DNA from: a virus
IMG/VR virus record: IMGVR_UViG_3300009414_000027
Location: 1-38,397 of that record
Direction: 5' to 3' (one strand)
DNA length: 38,397 nt
Shown: positions 25,001-32,556 of the stretch, one piece after another
How the letters are laid out: every line of letters begins with the position of its first letter
How positions within the stretch are numbered: the stretch's first letter is position 1
Translations under genes and position numbers: made by a program
Notes under the pieces: generated by a model
What the model saw: the letters and a program-made list of their open reading frames with translations, nothing else
Database searches by the model: none
Told to the model about the DNA's origin: nothing

Positions 25001-28000
25001 TTAGCGAGGCAAACAGGGTATTGCCGAAAGAAGTTACAGATAGTATTACTGAGAATTATGCTGATCGAGATGGATTTAATGCCGAGGTAAGAAGGGAAGA
25101 AAAAGTTGCGGAATTGTTCAGACTCTATCGCAGTTCTCCAGATAAAATTGCTAAAAATCCACGCACTATAATAGAAAAAATTATCTCATTCTTTTCAAAT
25201 ATTATTGAGTCCATTTTTGGCGCTGGCTTCAGAAGCCCGACAAGTATTATGGAAAGTATAGCAAGCGGAGAGATTGGACGACGGTCACGCGATGAAGTAA
25301 GAAGTCTTAGAGAATTAAGAAACCTAGAGGCAACAACAGGGATACCTGTGGATATTGCGAGATATGGTCGTCATGGTTTAGTACCTCAGGATGTCCTTTT
25401 TTCAGGAACAGTTGAAGACGCGGTCTGGTCTCTTTACAAAAGGTTTCGTGGAAATATTCCAGCTAGTGAAATGAAAAAACTTTACAAGGAAGTTTCCCCA
25501 TTAGGCAAAAGAAAACATTCTTTCAGGAATTTAGCTGATATAAGAAAAGACCTTGTTTCTTCCGTAAAGATGGGAATTGACAGGTTCTGGTATGAAAGAT
25601 TCGGCAGGGAAGTTCCTCTTCTTGTTGGAAGTGCAAATATGAACGAGTTCAGTAAGGTCTTTGGAATTACTTCCGCACAAACAAGTCCAGAGGTCAACTT
25701 TAAAGACACACTAAGGACGATGATTATCGCTAGGAAAATCGATCCCGTAAAAGAATCATCCAAGTTTATAAGGGAATTACATAACTTCGGGGTAGGGAAA
25801 TCTGATCCAGCCAGAATAAAATCAATTCAGAAAGTTTATGAAACAGGGGTATTCCATCCTGAGTATGGGCAAAAAACAGCTACCTATGCTTTGGAAATTC
25901 TTGAAGCAGCGAACAATAGTTTTAGCCCTTGGAGCGTAATCGACAGACATATGTTGGCAATTCTTGGGTTCGATGGTGGAAAGATGCAAAAAGGGGAAAC
26001 CATTGAGGAATTTACAGAAAGGACTGGGCTGAAAAAGGAGCAGCCTAGTTTCACAGAAAAAGAATATAGAATCATGCAGGCCATGATGTCGCTTTTGGCT
26101 ACCGAAAATTACACGATTAATGGTGAACCTTTTAATTTTTCTTTTCCTAGGCAGGTTCAGGCTTCATTATGGGGATTTCAGAAATACAAAAAAGGTTCTC
26201 CAAATGAAGGAACTTGGGATAGTTCTGTTCAACACGCTAAAGAAGAAATCACAGAATTAAATGAACTTATAAAAGAAGGATTATTCACTAAAGATAAACC
26301 TTTGACTGGTAGTAACTTTATTTCATCTCCTCTCTTTACCTCTTCATTGGCAAAGGATACTTTCAGTACTGATCAACAGGACTCAATGGCCCGTGCTATT
26401 TTGGCTCATTCGCCAGCAGTTATCTTTCAAACAAAGATGGGAGTCAAAAGAGGGTATTTCCCAGAAACATTGGATACACCTGTATCCCGTGAAACTTTGC
26501 ACAACTACCAGACCAACCTTTTAAAATCCATTGCTGTTGGGAATCAGATTGTGGCGTTGAGGGAAATGCTTATTCCCCATCAGATTAGTATTTCTAATGG
26601 AACTAGATTGGGGGACTTGGCCCCTGAAATTATCCTGAGGTTACCGGGCGCTCCACCAAAATTGGTTCATGGTGTGACTGCGCTTATGGTGGATGCGCTG
26701 ATGCTGGATTCGGCAACTACAAGTATGCCCCAACCAAAAGGAAAGAGGCATACTGGCCTTCAGCTTGTGAAGCCTTTAAATAAAGACTTTACATTAGAAG
26801 AGATCGAAAACCTTGCGGCATCTTTGAAGGGAATGACCAGATTGGTTGCGGGTCGGGAAGTGCCTGTTGATTTTACAATTTCTTCTACCGAAAGGTCTGG
26901 AATTATTTTATCGGACCCCAGAGCTTGGGAGGATAATTATTCTGAACAGGATTTAAGGGATTTTTATAGCCAGTTACAATCAATTGCAGGAGAAAGTGGT
27001 TACACACTGAAAACTTATGGAGAAGACACAGAACTCATCGAATATGAACAAACGGACGAAAATGGGGAACATATCGACTACCCGATTAGAGGAGATACAG
27101 AAATCCTTGGGGATCGTCAAATCGAAGGAGACAGATTCGATTTACAAAGAACCCTCCTTAACTATCTTTACATCCCCGCCTTTAACACCTACAAAAAATT
27201 CGCAGAAGAAATCGGAATAGCAGTTAATAATAATATACCTGCACTTGAGGAAGGTTCTGCTATGGCTGGACAGTTTCCTCTTACACTCAAGGAATATGAT
27301 GGAATGTCCAGAGCAGCACAAGCTACTCGTGATGCTCCTAGGGGATGGATTCCTCACGTTAATCCTAATGCAAGCAAGCTTGCAATCCAGATTCTGTACG
27401 ACATTCAGGACGGGAAGCCTCTGGATGAATCATACGGATACGAAAGCCCTGAAGATATTCCAAGATTTTCCAAGGGCCAAGCTGCAACACCAGCCAAATA
27501 CCTTGAGGCTTCTGAAGCAATCGGTGGCGCTCGTCAGGCAGAGATGCCATTCGGGTACAGGTTGCTTGATGTTGCGGATACGAAAGAAGACGTAGATACA
27601 ATTTTCAATAGAATCAGAAGAGGGATTATTGACAAATATACCTTTACTGAAAAATTTGTTGGAAAGGCAATTGAAGTTAGCCCAGAAGCCGCAGCCATGA
27701 ATTTAATGGCGGACTCTGGGGCTATACAGGCCATCAGGTGGGTTGAAAGGGCCAGAGGAATATTTGCTGGAATGATCAAGTACGGCACTCCCACCCTAAA
27801 AAGTGGAGTAACGGGGGTGGAATTTAATACTGGGCTTCTGGAAATTCTGGTCCCGTTATTTGCAGACCCGAACATCAACAAGGAAGAACTTTTCAAAATT
27901 TATAGTATAGGCATAAGGGGAGAAAGGTTGAACTCGGATGGTATTCTGGTTCCACTAGATCAGAAGACGATTGACCTTGCGAAAGAAATTGAAATCGATT

Positions 28001-30204
28001 ATCCAGAAGTGGTTGAGGTCTGGAAAAATTACCAGATATGGAATAACAAGCTGATCGATTATGCAGTGGAAACAGGAATATTAAGCAACGTAAGAACTAA
28101 TGGAGAATTAATAGCAGATATAGTTGAAAGCAGAAAATCCATATATCCAGAAGCAGAACTGAAGGATATGGAGAATGCACAGTTACTTCAGATTGCTGGA
28201 GAGCTTGGGCTGGAGACCCGTGGAACTGCACAAATCTGGAAAGATAATTCTGATTATTATCCCTTCTACAGGAAAATGACCGATGAAACGATCAAGGGTC
28301 CCAATGTCGGGTCAGGTCTTCTTGTCGGGAATCCATTGAATATTGCATTGAAAGGAAGCGAAGAAGCGATAGAACCTGCACCTATGGAGGTTATTGCCAG
28401 AAATTCACTTTCCATATTGACTGCAGGTATGAAGAATGATGCCTTGCGAAAACTTTCCAAGACTTTTGAGTTGGCTAATATGGCCGTAAAGGTTGATGCC
28501 AAGAACGCTCAAGGTATAGACATCCTTCCAGTCTTTGAGAACGGGGTTAGGGTTTTTTACAAGGTTGCAGACCCTCTTATGATTGACGCGATGCAGTCAG
28601 TAGGAATGCAGGATTTACAGGGTGTAATGAAAATTTTGGCAGTTCCAGCAAGTTTCCTCAGGGAGATGGTTACGAGAGACCCAGCCTTTATCCTTGTCAA
28701 TATGATGCGTGATACGGTCAGTGCCTATGTCACAAGTGGTGCTGATTTTACACCAGTGATAGATACCTTTAGGAATTATGGTGCGGATATTACTGAATTG
28801 GAACGGTTCGGGGTAGTCGGTGGTTATGACTACTCCACGGATGAGATGGATATTGTCAAGTTTATCAAGAAAGAAATGCGTAAACAGGGCGTTGGAACGA
28901 ATGGCTCCCTGTCTGCTAAAGACGCTTTTATGAAGTTATGGGATTTCATGGGAGAACAGACATTATATTCAGATGCGTCTACTCGACTGGCAGTTTATAA
29001 GAAGGTTAAGGAGCTAACTGGGAACGAGGCAGAGGCCGCTTATCAGGCGATGGAGATCATCAATTTTTCCAGAAGGGGAGCGAACCCTCTCTTCAGAATT
29101 ATTACGGCATCGATCCCGTTTATGAATGCAAGAATTCAGGGACTGGATGTTCTCTACAGAGGATTACTTGCTGGTAAATATTCTGCTGTGAGAAAACTCC
29201 AGCATGGCGAAAAGCAGGGGGACATGGAGAGGGATATTATATTTAATGCCCTAACGCGGGGTGGGTTCCTGATGCTTATGACCCTTCTTTATTATGCTTG
29301 GGTTTCAGATGATGAGCAGTACAGGAACCTCAGGCGCGAGGTCAGGGATAATTACTGGGTTGTTCCCACCCCTTGGGGGGTTTCTGGGAAGATTCCTATC
29401 CCATTTGAAGTAGGAGTCCTGTTCAAGGTTATTCCAGAAAGAATGGCAGACCTGATGTTTGGTGAGGGTGGAATGAATGAACTCATCGAGAGCTACAGTA
29501 GACAGGGAGTTTCAACGCTCAAAATAGACCCATTAGGCTTTCAGGTACTCAAGCCATTCTTGGAGGCACTCCGAAACAAGAGCAGCTTCACAGGCACGGA
29601 AATTGTTCCGAGTTATATGGAGGAAGGATTGGAGAAGGGATACCAGTCCAGATACCAGACGAATGAACTCGCTAGGCTTATCGGGGAAGGGATGAATCTT
29701 TCTCCGATGAAAATTGAATACGCCCTGCGTGGTTACGGGGGAACTCTAGGGACCTATCTCCTCACCCTGATTGATGTCGCTCTCAGGCAGGCCACTGGAA
29801 GGGATTACATCAGGCCGAGATTAGACCAAGCCCCCATCCTGAGGAGGTTCTTCCAGACTCCATACGGGGGTGGACTCCAGCAGCAGTATTATGAACTCAG
29901 AACGATTAGCAATCGATTTGTGCAGACTATGAACTCTTTGAGGGATGAGGGCAGGCTGGATGAGTTAGAGGCTTACAGGCAGAATCACGGGGGTCTTGTA
30001 CGCACCAGAGGCCAAGTCCTTGCCATAGACCGTTACCTGAGGAATTGGAGGAACAGGAGGGACAGGGTGCTGCACTCAGATGCCTCCCCTTCTGAGAAGA
30101 GGACCTTGATCAACCAGATGGAATCGGACAGGGATGTACGGCTGGCGAATGTCCCAGAACTACGCGAAAAGGCTGATATTCCCGTTGTAACCTTGGGCCT
30201 TTAA
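22003..30204 (+). CDS. Giant polyvalent ejection protein (zincin motif, LPD38-like C-terminus)
   Basis: A 2733-residue protein, in the position of T7 gp16. The N-terminus (YRLPDGRILTVPDNASREELIGIQ) is followed by Gly/Ala-rich membrane-type segments up to about residue 190. Residues 979-983 are H-E-V-I-H in QVIDHEVIHALIRLD, a probable zinc peptidase site. Residues about 1200-1320 (FGITSAQTSPEVNFKDTL, GQKTATYALEIL, WSVIDRHMLAILGF) follow the Lys...Asp order of HhH-GPD DNA glycosylase-like phage domains; this is tentative. Residues about 2220-2400 (VTRDPAFILVNMMRDTVSAY; NFSRRGANPLFRIITASIPF; ARIQGLDVLYRG) match large polyvalent protein domain LPD38. A hydrophobic helix follows (FLMLMTLLYYAW). 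Such proteins are thought to enter the cell with the DNA carrying several effector domains. No lytic transglycosylase motif was found. Confidence 0.75.
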   Translation: MAQYRLPDGRILTVPDNASREELIGIQNRLSDLYPDYYQQHREEVQTTFGGHLEELVKGVPRGLAGAFISAGEGVSNLLSVGNESGASRYFRDLQKKLNESAVGVDQGYEDAFSAKLGAGLGSFAAFAIPATATAKALGVAGKLSRAQQALRANKITLPQYEKMRRSLYMKPSLAAMSLAVPVGISEQGRNIALAREMDEEVSPFKEIVSEVLGGGIGATEVFPLFSMFKRMPKAAGPLLKIPQRLRQAATTGTAEALQESLAGIAQDVVATGIYSDKIPIGESFLDDFTVGGATGAIADLIFRGVAGRKSLGNAYEREREAELRKKTEARFKTRAARTREAEAAGAPSISPELQPERDPQLELPLTTAQETTVGIEPVPVLEEFEPIQNPDGTFSVIGSVTGKNIGTFPDIEETANAALDATKQLREDFIDSSVKQSLSINGLYGNGNAFRIGEIVYDPTGNLIDAKAVANYDSDYSVRRQKQKEDQSVEKLARDEQFWGQFGQAVLPLGDAAAESDLFRIQSEKEISDILQQSRVSKKVADNVAKRVYDAKVQARKYRLGQTQSIYDIKGVDNSSVLGQLWAKAKKLGVPVKSFYTIQEARKILSAPDFNSLMSEKAAIVLQGQRVDVEAGYRTETQPETYQVRIKDKIEEIREARKVPLARKDGRIDVSKKAFDKVFNEKNIEVDYRSPEFQYFAESVAGSKSLGTMSRGQKEMLMARVIQLNRFSSKRKLPDFRPRPYTAKQLNEFYEASKGEYITTPQIKNFVKNNETGQNLTKKQIALLRQDLINSGRADRAKNNRIRMAEDFDMRQARNAAPLNETTEEFVERLGSSTNLTQEEISNLSRENIDLGERITPESLKRLPPPEGYSNMATYKQFFDEARKRLSDMGLKDIGLKFNNALASSMGLYQVGPNGEIIKNAAKFDSRNDMFFEPRDAITTGEFDAPMRRILISLDNINPEGKKTEEEMRDSIAQVIDHEVIHALIRLDLLTEREYQNLVSEANRVLPKEVTDSITENYADRDGFNAEVRREEKVAELFRLYRSSPDKIAKNPRTIIEKIISFFSNIIESIFGAGFRSPTSIMESIASGEIGRRSRDEVRSLRELRNLEATTGIPVDIARYGRHGLVPQDVLFSGTVEDAVWSLYKRFRGNIPASEMKKLYKEVSPLGKRKHSFRNLADIRKDLVSSVKMGIDRFWYERFGREVPLLVGSANMNEFSKVFGITSAQTSPEVNFKDTLRTMIIARKIDPVKESSKFIRELHNFGVGKSDPARIKSIQKVYETGVFHPEYGQKTATYALEILEAANNSFSPWSVIDRHMLAILGFDGGKMQKGETIEEFTERTGLKKEQPSFTEKEYRIMQAMMSLLATENYTINGEPFNFSFPRQVQASLWGFQKYKKGSPNEGTWDSSVQHAKEEITELNELIKEGLFTKDKPLTGSNFISSPLFTSSLAKDTFSTDQQDSMARAILAHSPAVIFQTKMGVKRGYFPETLDTPVSRETLHNYQTNLLKSIAVGNQIVALREMLIPHQISISNGTRLGDLAPEIILRLPGAPPKLVHGVTALMVDALMLDSATTSMPQPKGKRHTGLQLVKPLNKDFTLEEIENLAASLKGMTRLVAGREVPVDFTISSTERSGIILSDPRAWEDNYSEQDLRDFYSQLQSIAGESGYTLKTYGEDTELIEYEQTDENGEHIDYPIRGDTEILGDRQIEGDRFDLQRTLLNYLYIPAFNTYKKFAEEIGIAVNNNIPALEEGSAMAGQFPLTLKEYDGMSRAAQATRDAPRGWIPHVNPNASKLAIQILYDIQDGKPLDESYGYESPEDIPRFSKGQAATPAKYLEASEAIGGARQAEMPFGYRLLDVADTKEDVDTIFNRIRRGIIDKYTFTEKFVGKAIEVSPEAAAMNLMADSGAIQAIRWVERARGIFAGMIKYGTPTLKSGVTGVEFNTGLLEILVPLFADPNINKEELFKIYSIGIRGERLNSDGILVPLDQKTIDLAKEIEIDYPEVVEVWKNYQIWNNKLIDYAVETGILSNVRTNGELIADIVESRKSIYPEAELKDMENAQLLQIAGELGLETRGTAQIWKDNSDYYPFYRKMTDETIKGPNVGSGLLVGNPLNIALKGSEEAIEPAPMEVIARNSLSILTAGMKNDALRKLSKTFELANMAVKVDAKNAQGIDILPVFENGVRVFYKVADPLMIDAMQSVGMQDLQGVMKILAVPASFLREMVTRDPAFILVNMMRDTVSAYVTSGADFTPVIDTFRNYGADITELERFGVVGGYDYSTDEMDIVKFIKKEMRKQGVGTNGSLSAKDAFMKLWDFMGEQTLYSDASTRLAVYKKVKELTGNEAEAAYQAMEIINFSRRGANPLFRIITASIPFMNARIQGLDVLYRGLLAGKYSAVRKLQHGEKQGDMERDIIFNALTRGGFLMLMTLLYYAWVSDDEQYRNLRREVRDNYWVVPTPWGVSGKIPIPFEVGVLFKVIPERMADLMFGEGGMNELIESYSRQGVSTLKIDPLGFQVLKPFLEALRNKSSFTGTEIVPSYMEEGLEKGYQSRYQTNELARLIGEGMNLSPMKIEYALRGYGGTLGTYLLTLIDVALRQATGRDYIRPRLDQAPILRRFFQTPYGGGLQQQYYELRTISNRFVQTMNSLRDEGRLDELEAYRQNHGGLVRTRGQVLAIDRYLRNWRNRRDRVLHSDASPSEKRTLINQMESDRDVRLANVPELREKADIPVVTLGL

Positions 30205-30528
30205 AAGCAGCATTTCCCGCTCTTCCTTGAGCGGTTTCAGCTTGAAGAAACCATCATAATCTGGATGTCTGGCATGGAATAGCCTTGCATAGAAGGCTAT
30301 ATGGTCATTGGATATCTTGAACTCTCCTCCCTGCGTCTCAATCTCCCGATTCCACCTGATCCTGTTTACTATGGCCCAATGGGAGTAGTGTCTCCTGTTG
30401 CCAGAATGGATAGCTTCCAGAGTGTATTCCTCAAATTTTTCCCACACCTCTGGGTTCATCCTGTGCCAAGCCCACCATTCCTTTTTTCTGGAATCCAGTT
30501 CCTTTTTTAATTTCCCGATTCTGTCCAT
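30160..30528 (-). CDS. Conserved phage protein, unknown function
   Basis: A 122-residue basic protein. From residue 24, MNPEVWEKFEEYTLEAIHSG, then HYSHWAIVNRIRWNREIET, FKISNDHIAFYARLFHARHP and YDGFFKLK form a pattern seen in many phage and prophage proteins of unknown function. The first 22 residues (MDRIGKLKKELDSRKKEWWAWH) include a peptide also found at the end of the zinc protein at 36675, so the conserved core may begin at the internal Met24. The basic, aromatic-rich nature would allow nucleic-acid binding. Its end overlaps the giant gene by 45 bases on the other strand. A possible extended -10 promoter lies just upstream. Confidence 0.7.
   Translation of the reverse strand: MDRIGKLKKELDSRKKEWWAWHRMNPEVWEKFEEYTLEAIHSGNRRHYSHWAIVNRIRWNREIETQGGEFKISNDHIAFYARLFHARHPDYDGFFKLKPLKEEREMLLLKAQGYNGNISLFA
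30217..30234 (+). terminator. Possible hairpin terminator after the late block
   Basis: A perfect 6-bp stem CCGCTC/GAGCGG with a 6-base loop (TTCCTT), 12 bases beyond the giant gene stop, followed by TTTC. The T-run is weak, so termination would be partial. It lies inside the coding part of the converging minus-strand gene, the only place for it. Confidence 0.35.
30491..30524. repeat. 34-bp direct repeat, copy 1 (copy 2 at 36718-36751)
   Basis: GAATCCAGTTCCTTTTT-(T/C)-AATTTCCCGATTCTGT occurs at both places in the same orientation with one mismatch in 34 bases, and similarity extends about nine bases further left. It encodes the peptide RIGKLKKELDSRK on the minus strand in both genes, at the N-terminus of one and C-terminus of the other. 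Confidence 0.9.
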
Positions 30529-30548
30529 GTGATTGCCCCCGAAATAAA

Positions 30549-30557
30549 ATAATACCA
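30549..30557 (-). promoter_or_regulatory. Possible extended -10 promoter
   Basis: On the minus strand TGG-TATTAT reads as an extended -10 (TGn plus TATTAT), about 20 bases before the ATG at 30528. No -35 is visible at 17 bases. The TTTACTGGT motif seen elsewhere overlaps it. It would give the last minus-strand gene its own transcript beyond the terminator at 30636-30676. Confidence 0.35.
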
Positions 30558-30635
30558 GTAAAATATTTATTTTTTCGAGGCTTTCTTGGCTTTCGGCCAG
30601 CCATCAAAAAAGCTCAAAAAATATATTTTGTAGAG

Positions 30636-30676
30636 TGAAAGAATTTTTGAAAGGCTTGCTTTATGAAATTCTTTCA
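30636..30676 (-). terminator. Hairpin after the Mom-like gene
   Basis: An exact 11-bp inverted repeat TGAAAGAATTT/AAATTCTTTCA with a 19-base loop starts four bases after the Mom-like stop. It is AT-rich, and the transcript then runs into ATATATTTTTTGAGCTTTTTT. It may terminate or stabilise the mom transcript. Confidence 0.45.
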
Positions 30677-30679
30677 ATT

Positions 30680-31234
30680 TCATGCCGTCCTCTTCGGATA
30701 GGGTTTAATGAGTTTCTCTATCTGCGCCCTGTGATATTTTTTCTCTTGCTTCGTACCTCTGAAAAAAAAGTATCTGGACTTGGATTTCTGCTCAATGAAT
30801 TCTGCGTTGGGAAACATATCGAGAATCTCTTCTTTCTTTGTAGTGCCGATCTTTTGCCGGATTGATCTTGAACCGTACAGTTTTCCATTTACCGACACGC
30901 CCAATCTGGTGTCAGTCTTTCGCATCACGCCGACATAATTAAAATTACAGGCTTGGTAAATTGTTCCAATTTCTCCAGCAAGTTCATCGGTGGTCGCCGT
31001 GATGATTTTATATTTTACTGGTAATAATTTAATTGCCCTTGAAATCAATCTGCTTGCCGAATGTTTGTGCGCCCAATGTACGCAAGCTCCTCTGGACAGC
31101 AAAATAATTTTTCCAGTGAAATCGTATTTATCCCAGACTCCGAGATTTTCTGCATATTCATCGCTGAAAACTACCGCCCCACCGCATACATTTTCAAAGA
31201 AAATTCCGTAACAAACTTTTACCATTGCTGGCAT
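30680..31234 (-). CDS. mom: Mom-like DNA-modification acyltransferase
   Basis: A 184-residue protein from the first ATG, resembling phage Mu Mom, a GNAT-fold enzyme that converts adenine to N6-carbamoylmethyl-type adenine and protects phage DNA from restriction. Visible family features are CYGIFFENVCGGAVVFSDEY, LSRGACVHWAHKHSASRLISRAIKLL and GTIYQACNFNYVGVMRKTDTR, in order. The usual family N-terminus (strand, helix, KYxxLG) is encoded upstream of this ATG in the same frame (REISYGQANEIIEKYEWLGC), so the true protein is longer, yet no ATG, GTG or TTG exists in that frame back to a stop at 31454. Mu mom is held under tight control because it is toxic; the odd start and the two terminators upstream may reflect that. 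C-terminus is basic (KKYHRAQIEKLIKPYPKRTA). Confidence 0.75.
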   Translation of the reverse strand: MPAMVKVCYGIFFENVCGGAVVFSDEYAENLGVWDKYDFTGKIILLSRGACVHWAHKHSASRLISRAIKLLPVKYKIITATTDELAGEIGTIYQACNFNYVGVMRKTDTRLGVSVNGKLYGSRSIRQKIGTTKKEEILDMFPNAEFIEQKSKSRYFFFRGTKQEKKYHRAQIEKLIKPYPKRTA

Positions 31235-31453
31235 ACATCCGAGCCATTCGTATTTTTCTATAATTTCATTTGCCTGCCCGTAGCTAATCTCTCTGACCTC
31301 AGCCTTTCTGATGTCTGTATCAATCTTTTCCCACCATCTTCCAAATAAATCTTCAGAAGGTTTGAGTGCCTTTTCCTCGCGTATTTTTCTTTGATGGGCT
31401 TTGATGGGCTTTCCTGTAGTTCGGTTAAAAACCCCCCTACCAACCTTGTATAC
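31235..31453 (-). other. In-frame open extension of the Mom-like gene, no usual start
   Basis: Read on the minus strand in the Mom frame, this is open from just inside a TAG at 31454-31456 to the ATG at 31234, encoding about 73 residues. The part next to the ATG (AEVREISYGQANEIIEKYEW) is typical Mom-family start. The part further up (GKPIKAHQRKIREEKAL) is basic. There is no ATG, GTG or TTG in frame. An ATT at 31322-31324 lies behind GGAAGATGGTGGGAAAAG and could be a rare start. A 10-bp direct duplication (TTGATGGGCT at 31391 and 31401) and runs of C6 and A5 are possible frameshift sites. With the terminators, this accounts for the 455-base stretch between the Mom ATG and the next gene. Confidence 0.55.
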
Positions 31454-31488
31454 CTATTGGTGATTTCAATAGATGATTGATAGAGGGG
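31427..31488 (-). terminator. Intrinsic terminator B (downstream copy)
   Basis: On the minus strand a 12-bp stem CCCCTCTATCAA/TTGGTAGGGGGG (two G-T wobbles) with a 33-base loop is followed by TTTTT. The 3' arm and T-run overlap the open extension of the Mom-like gene. It is a near copy of terminator A. Confidence 0.7.
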
Positions 31489-31575
31489 CGTTGATATGCA
31501 CCCAAAGAAGTGCTAAAAAAGGTACAACCAACTATTAATAATTTTAACACGATGGTTTTGATCCTTAACCCAAAC

Positions 31576-31629
31576 AAAAAACCCCCCCTACCAATCTCGG
31601 TGCACCTACTTGTAAGTTTGGTAGAGGGG
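31576..31629 (-). terminator. Intrinsic terminator A of the early operon
   Basis: On the minus strand a 12-bp stem CCCCTCTACCAA/TTGGTAGGGGGG (one G-T wobble) with a 23-base loop is followed by TTTTTT. It lies about 60 bases after the last gene of the early operon (stop at 31690). Its stem is shared with terminator B about 140 bases further on. Confidence 0.8.
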
Positions 31630-31689
31630 TAAAGCAGCCAAGGAACTTGTTGGAGTTACGCCAAGCTGCTTTGATTGTGGAAATAATTA

Positions 31690-32025
31690 CTAAGCTCCAT
31701 ATCGTTTGCGTTCCTCTCTCGCGGTGACGACCCTAGTGCGCCACTCTTCGAACCCTATCTCGATAGCCTTTAACTGACAGCGTACAGCAGCGAGGTGGCC
31801 TTTGGCTTTGGCAAAGTTAATCCTTGCCTGATAGACCTCAGGTTGCACCTCTGCATACCGTTCTTGGGAAGCACTCGTCTTGCACCCATCACCTAGTGCC
31901 TCAGTCTTTTTCAAGGCTAGGATTTTTTTTATCTCAGCATCCCACCTGTGGACGCTCTCTTCTGCTTCACGCAAGCCTGCAGAAAAGTTTCTTATTTTAT
32001 CCATCCAGCTTTCTTCGATTTCCAT
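31690..32025 (-). CDS. Conserved helical phage protein, unknown function
   Basis: A 111-residue, wholly helical charged protein: SWMDKIRNFSAGLREAEESV, WDAEIKKILALKKTEALGDG, YAEVQPEVYQARINFAKAKG and FEEWRTRVVTAREERKRYG. The pattern is seen in other phage early regions next to SSB or recombination genes, with no function known to me. It has an AGAGGGATAATAA ribosome site and is the last gene before the tandem terminators. Confidence 0.75.
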   Translation of the reverse strand: MEIEESWMDKIRNFSAGLREAEESVHRWDAEIKKILALKKTEALGDGCKTSASQERYAEVQPEVYQARINFAKAKGHLAAVRCQLKAIEIGFEEWRTRVVTAREERKRYGA

Positions 32026-32028
32026 TTA

Positions 32029-32244
32029 TTATCCCTCTTTCTGCGGAACCAGAATAGCATCGCGATCAGGCCACACAACCAGAAGGCCATCTTCTGGAAT
32101 GCCAACGCAAGTTATTGAGTCCGAGACTTCCACTTTATCTTCTGGATTTGTTTTTCCAAGCATCGTCATTGCTTTTGAGACTGTTTCGTCCGAAGCATTT
32201 GTGCCTTTGATAATTTGAATGTTAGAAACTTTAGAATGGGACAT
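32029..32244 (-). CDS. 71-residue early protein, unknown function
   Basis: A small protein (MSHSKVSNIQIIKGTNASDE) with a helix then a beta-rich end (VEVSDSITCVGIPEDGLLVVWPDRDAILVPQ). The ATG at 32244 sits nine bases after GGAGG inside the upstream gene; a GTG at 32250 is less likely. It overlaps the SSB-like gene by 14 bases, so translation is probably coupled. Confidence 0.7.
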   Translation of the reverse strand: MSHSKVSNIQIIKGTNASDETVSKAMTMLGKTNPEDKVEVSDSITCVGIPEDGLLVVWPDRDAILVPQKEG

Positions 32245-32545
32245 CGTCACCTTCCTCCATAGAAATATCTACGGGTTCCTCAGCTGCCTTCTCTTGTTTT
32301 TTCATCGGAAGATCAACCCTTATAAATTTAAACTCAGTTCCCTTTTCGTTAGAGACCCTGTCCCACATTGCAACTTTTATTTCAATTGTTGGAGATTTAT
32401 CCCCACTATTGATTTCGGTCACAATCTCCTTGAGAAGCTCCCTAGTAAGGTCAATCTTTCCAGTCCAATCAGGGTGGTTTGCACCTTTTTTGAAACTGTT
32501 TTTCCATGCTGCCCCGTCTGCCTGTGGTCTACTATTTGTCGTCAT
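32231..32545 (-). CDS. Putative single-stranded-DNA-binding protein (SSB-like tail)
   Basis: A 104-residue protein ending EEGDDVPF, the acidic aromatic tail that in bacterial and phage SSBs recruits partner proteins. The body (AAWKNSFKKGANHPDWTGKI, then PTIEIKVAMWDRVSNEKGTE and FKFIRVDLP) has the WK...G-K opening and beta strands of the small SSB-like phage proteins (DUF736-type), consistent with an OB-like fold. It sits in an operon with annealing-protein and RecB-like nuclease candidates. A strong AAGGAGG site precedes the ATG. Binding activity is inferred from tail and context. Confidence 0.55.
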   Translation of the reverse strand: MTTNSRPQADGAAWKNSFKKGANHPDWTGKIDLTRELLKEIVTEINSGDKSPTIEIKVAMWDRVSNEKGTEFKFIRVDLPMKKQEKAAEEPVDISMEEGDDVPF

Positions 32546-32556
32546 GTTTTTCCTCC

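Noticed and set aside
22003-30204. Tape-measure protein or lytic transglycosylase identity for the giant gene
   Set aside because: No repeated helical tape-measure pattern and no transglycosylase ES...GLMQ-type motif; zincin and LPD38-like features fit a polyvalent ejection protein.
31258-31443. Minus-strand 61-codon frame beginning with TTG upstream of the Mom-like gene
   Set aside because: It is out of frame with clear Mom-family sequence on the same strand and starts inside terminator B.
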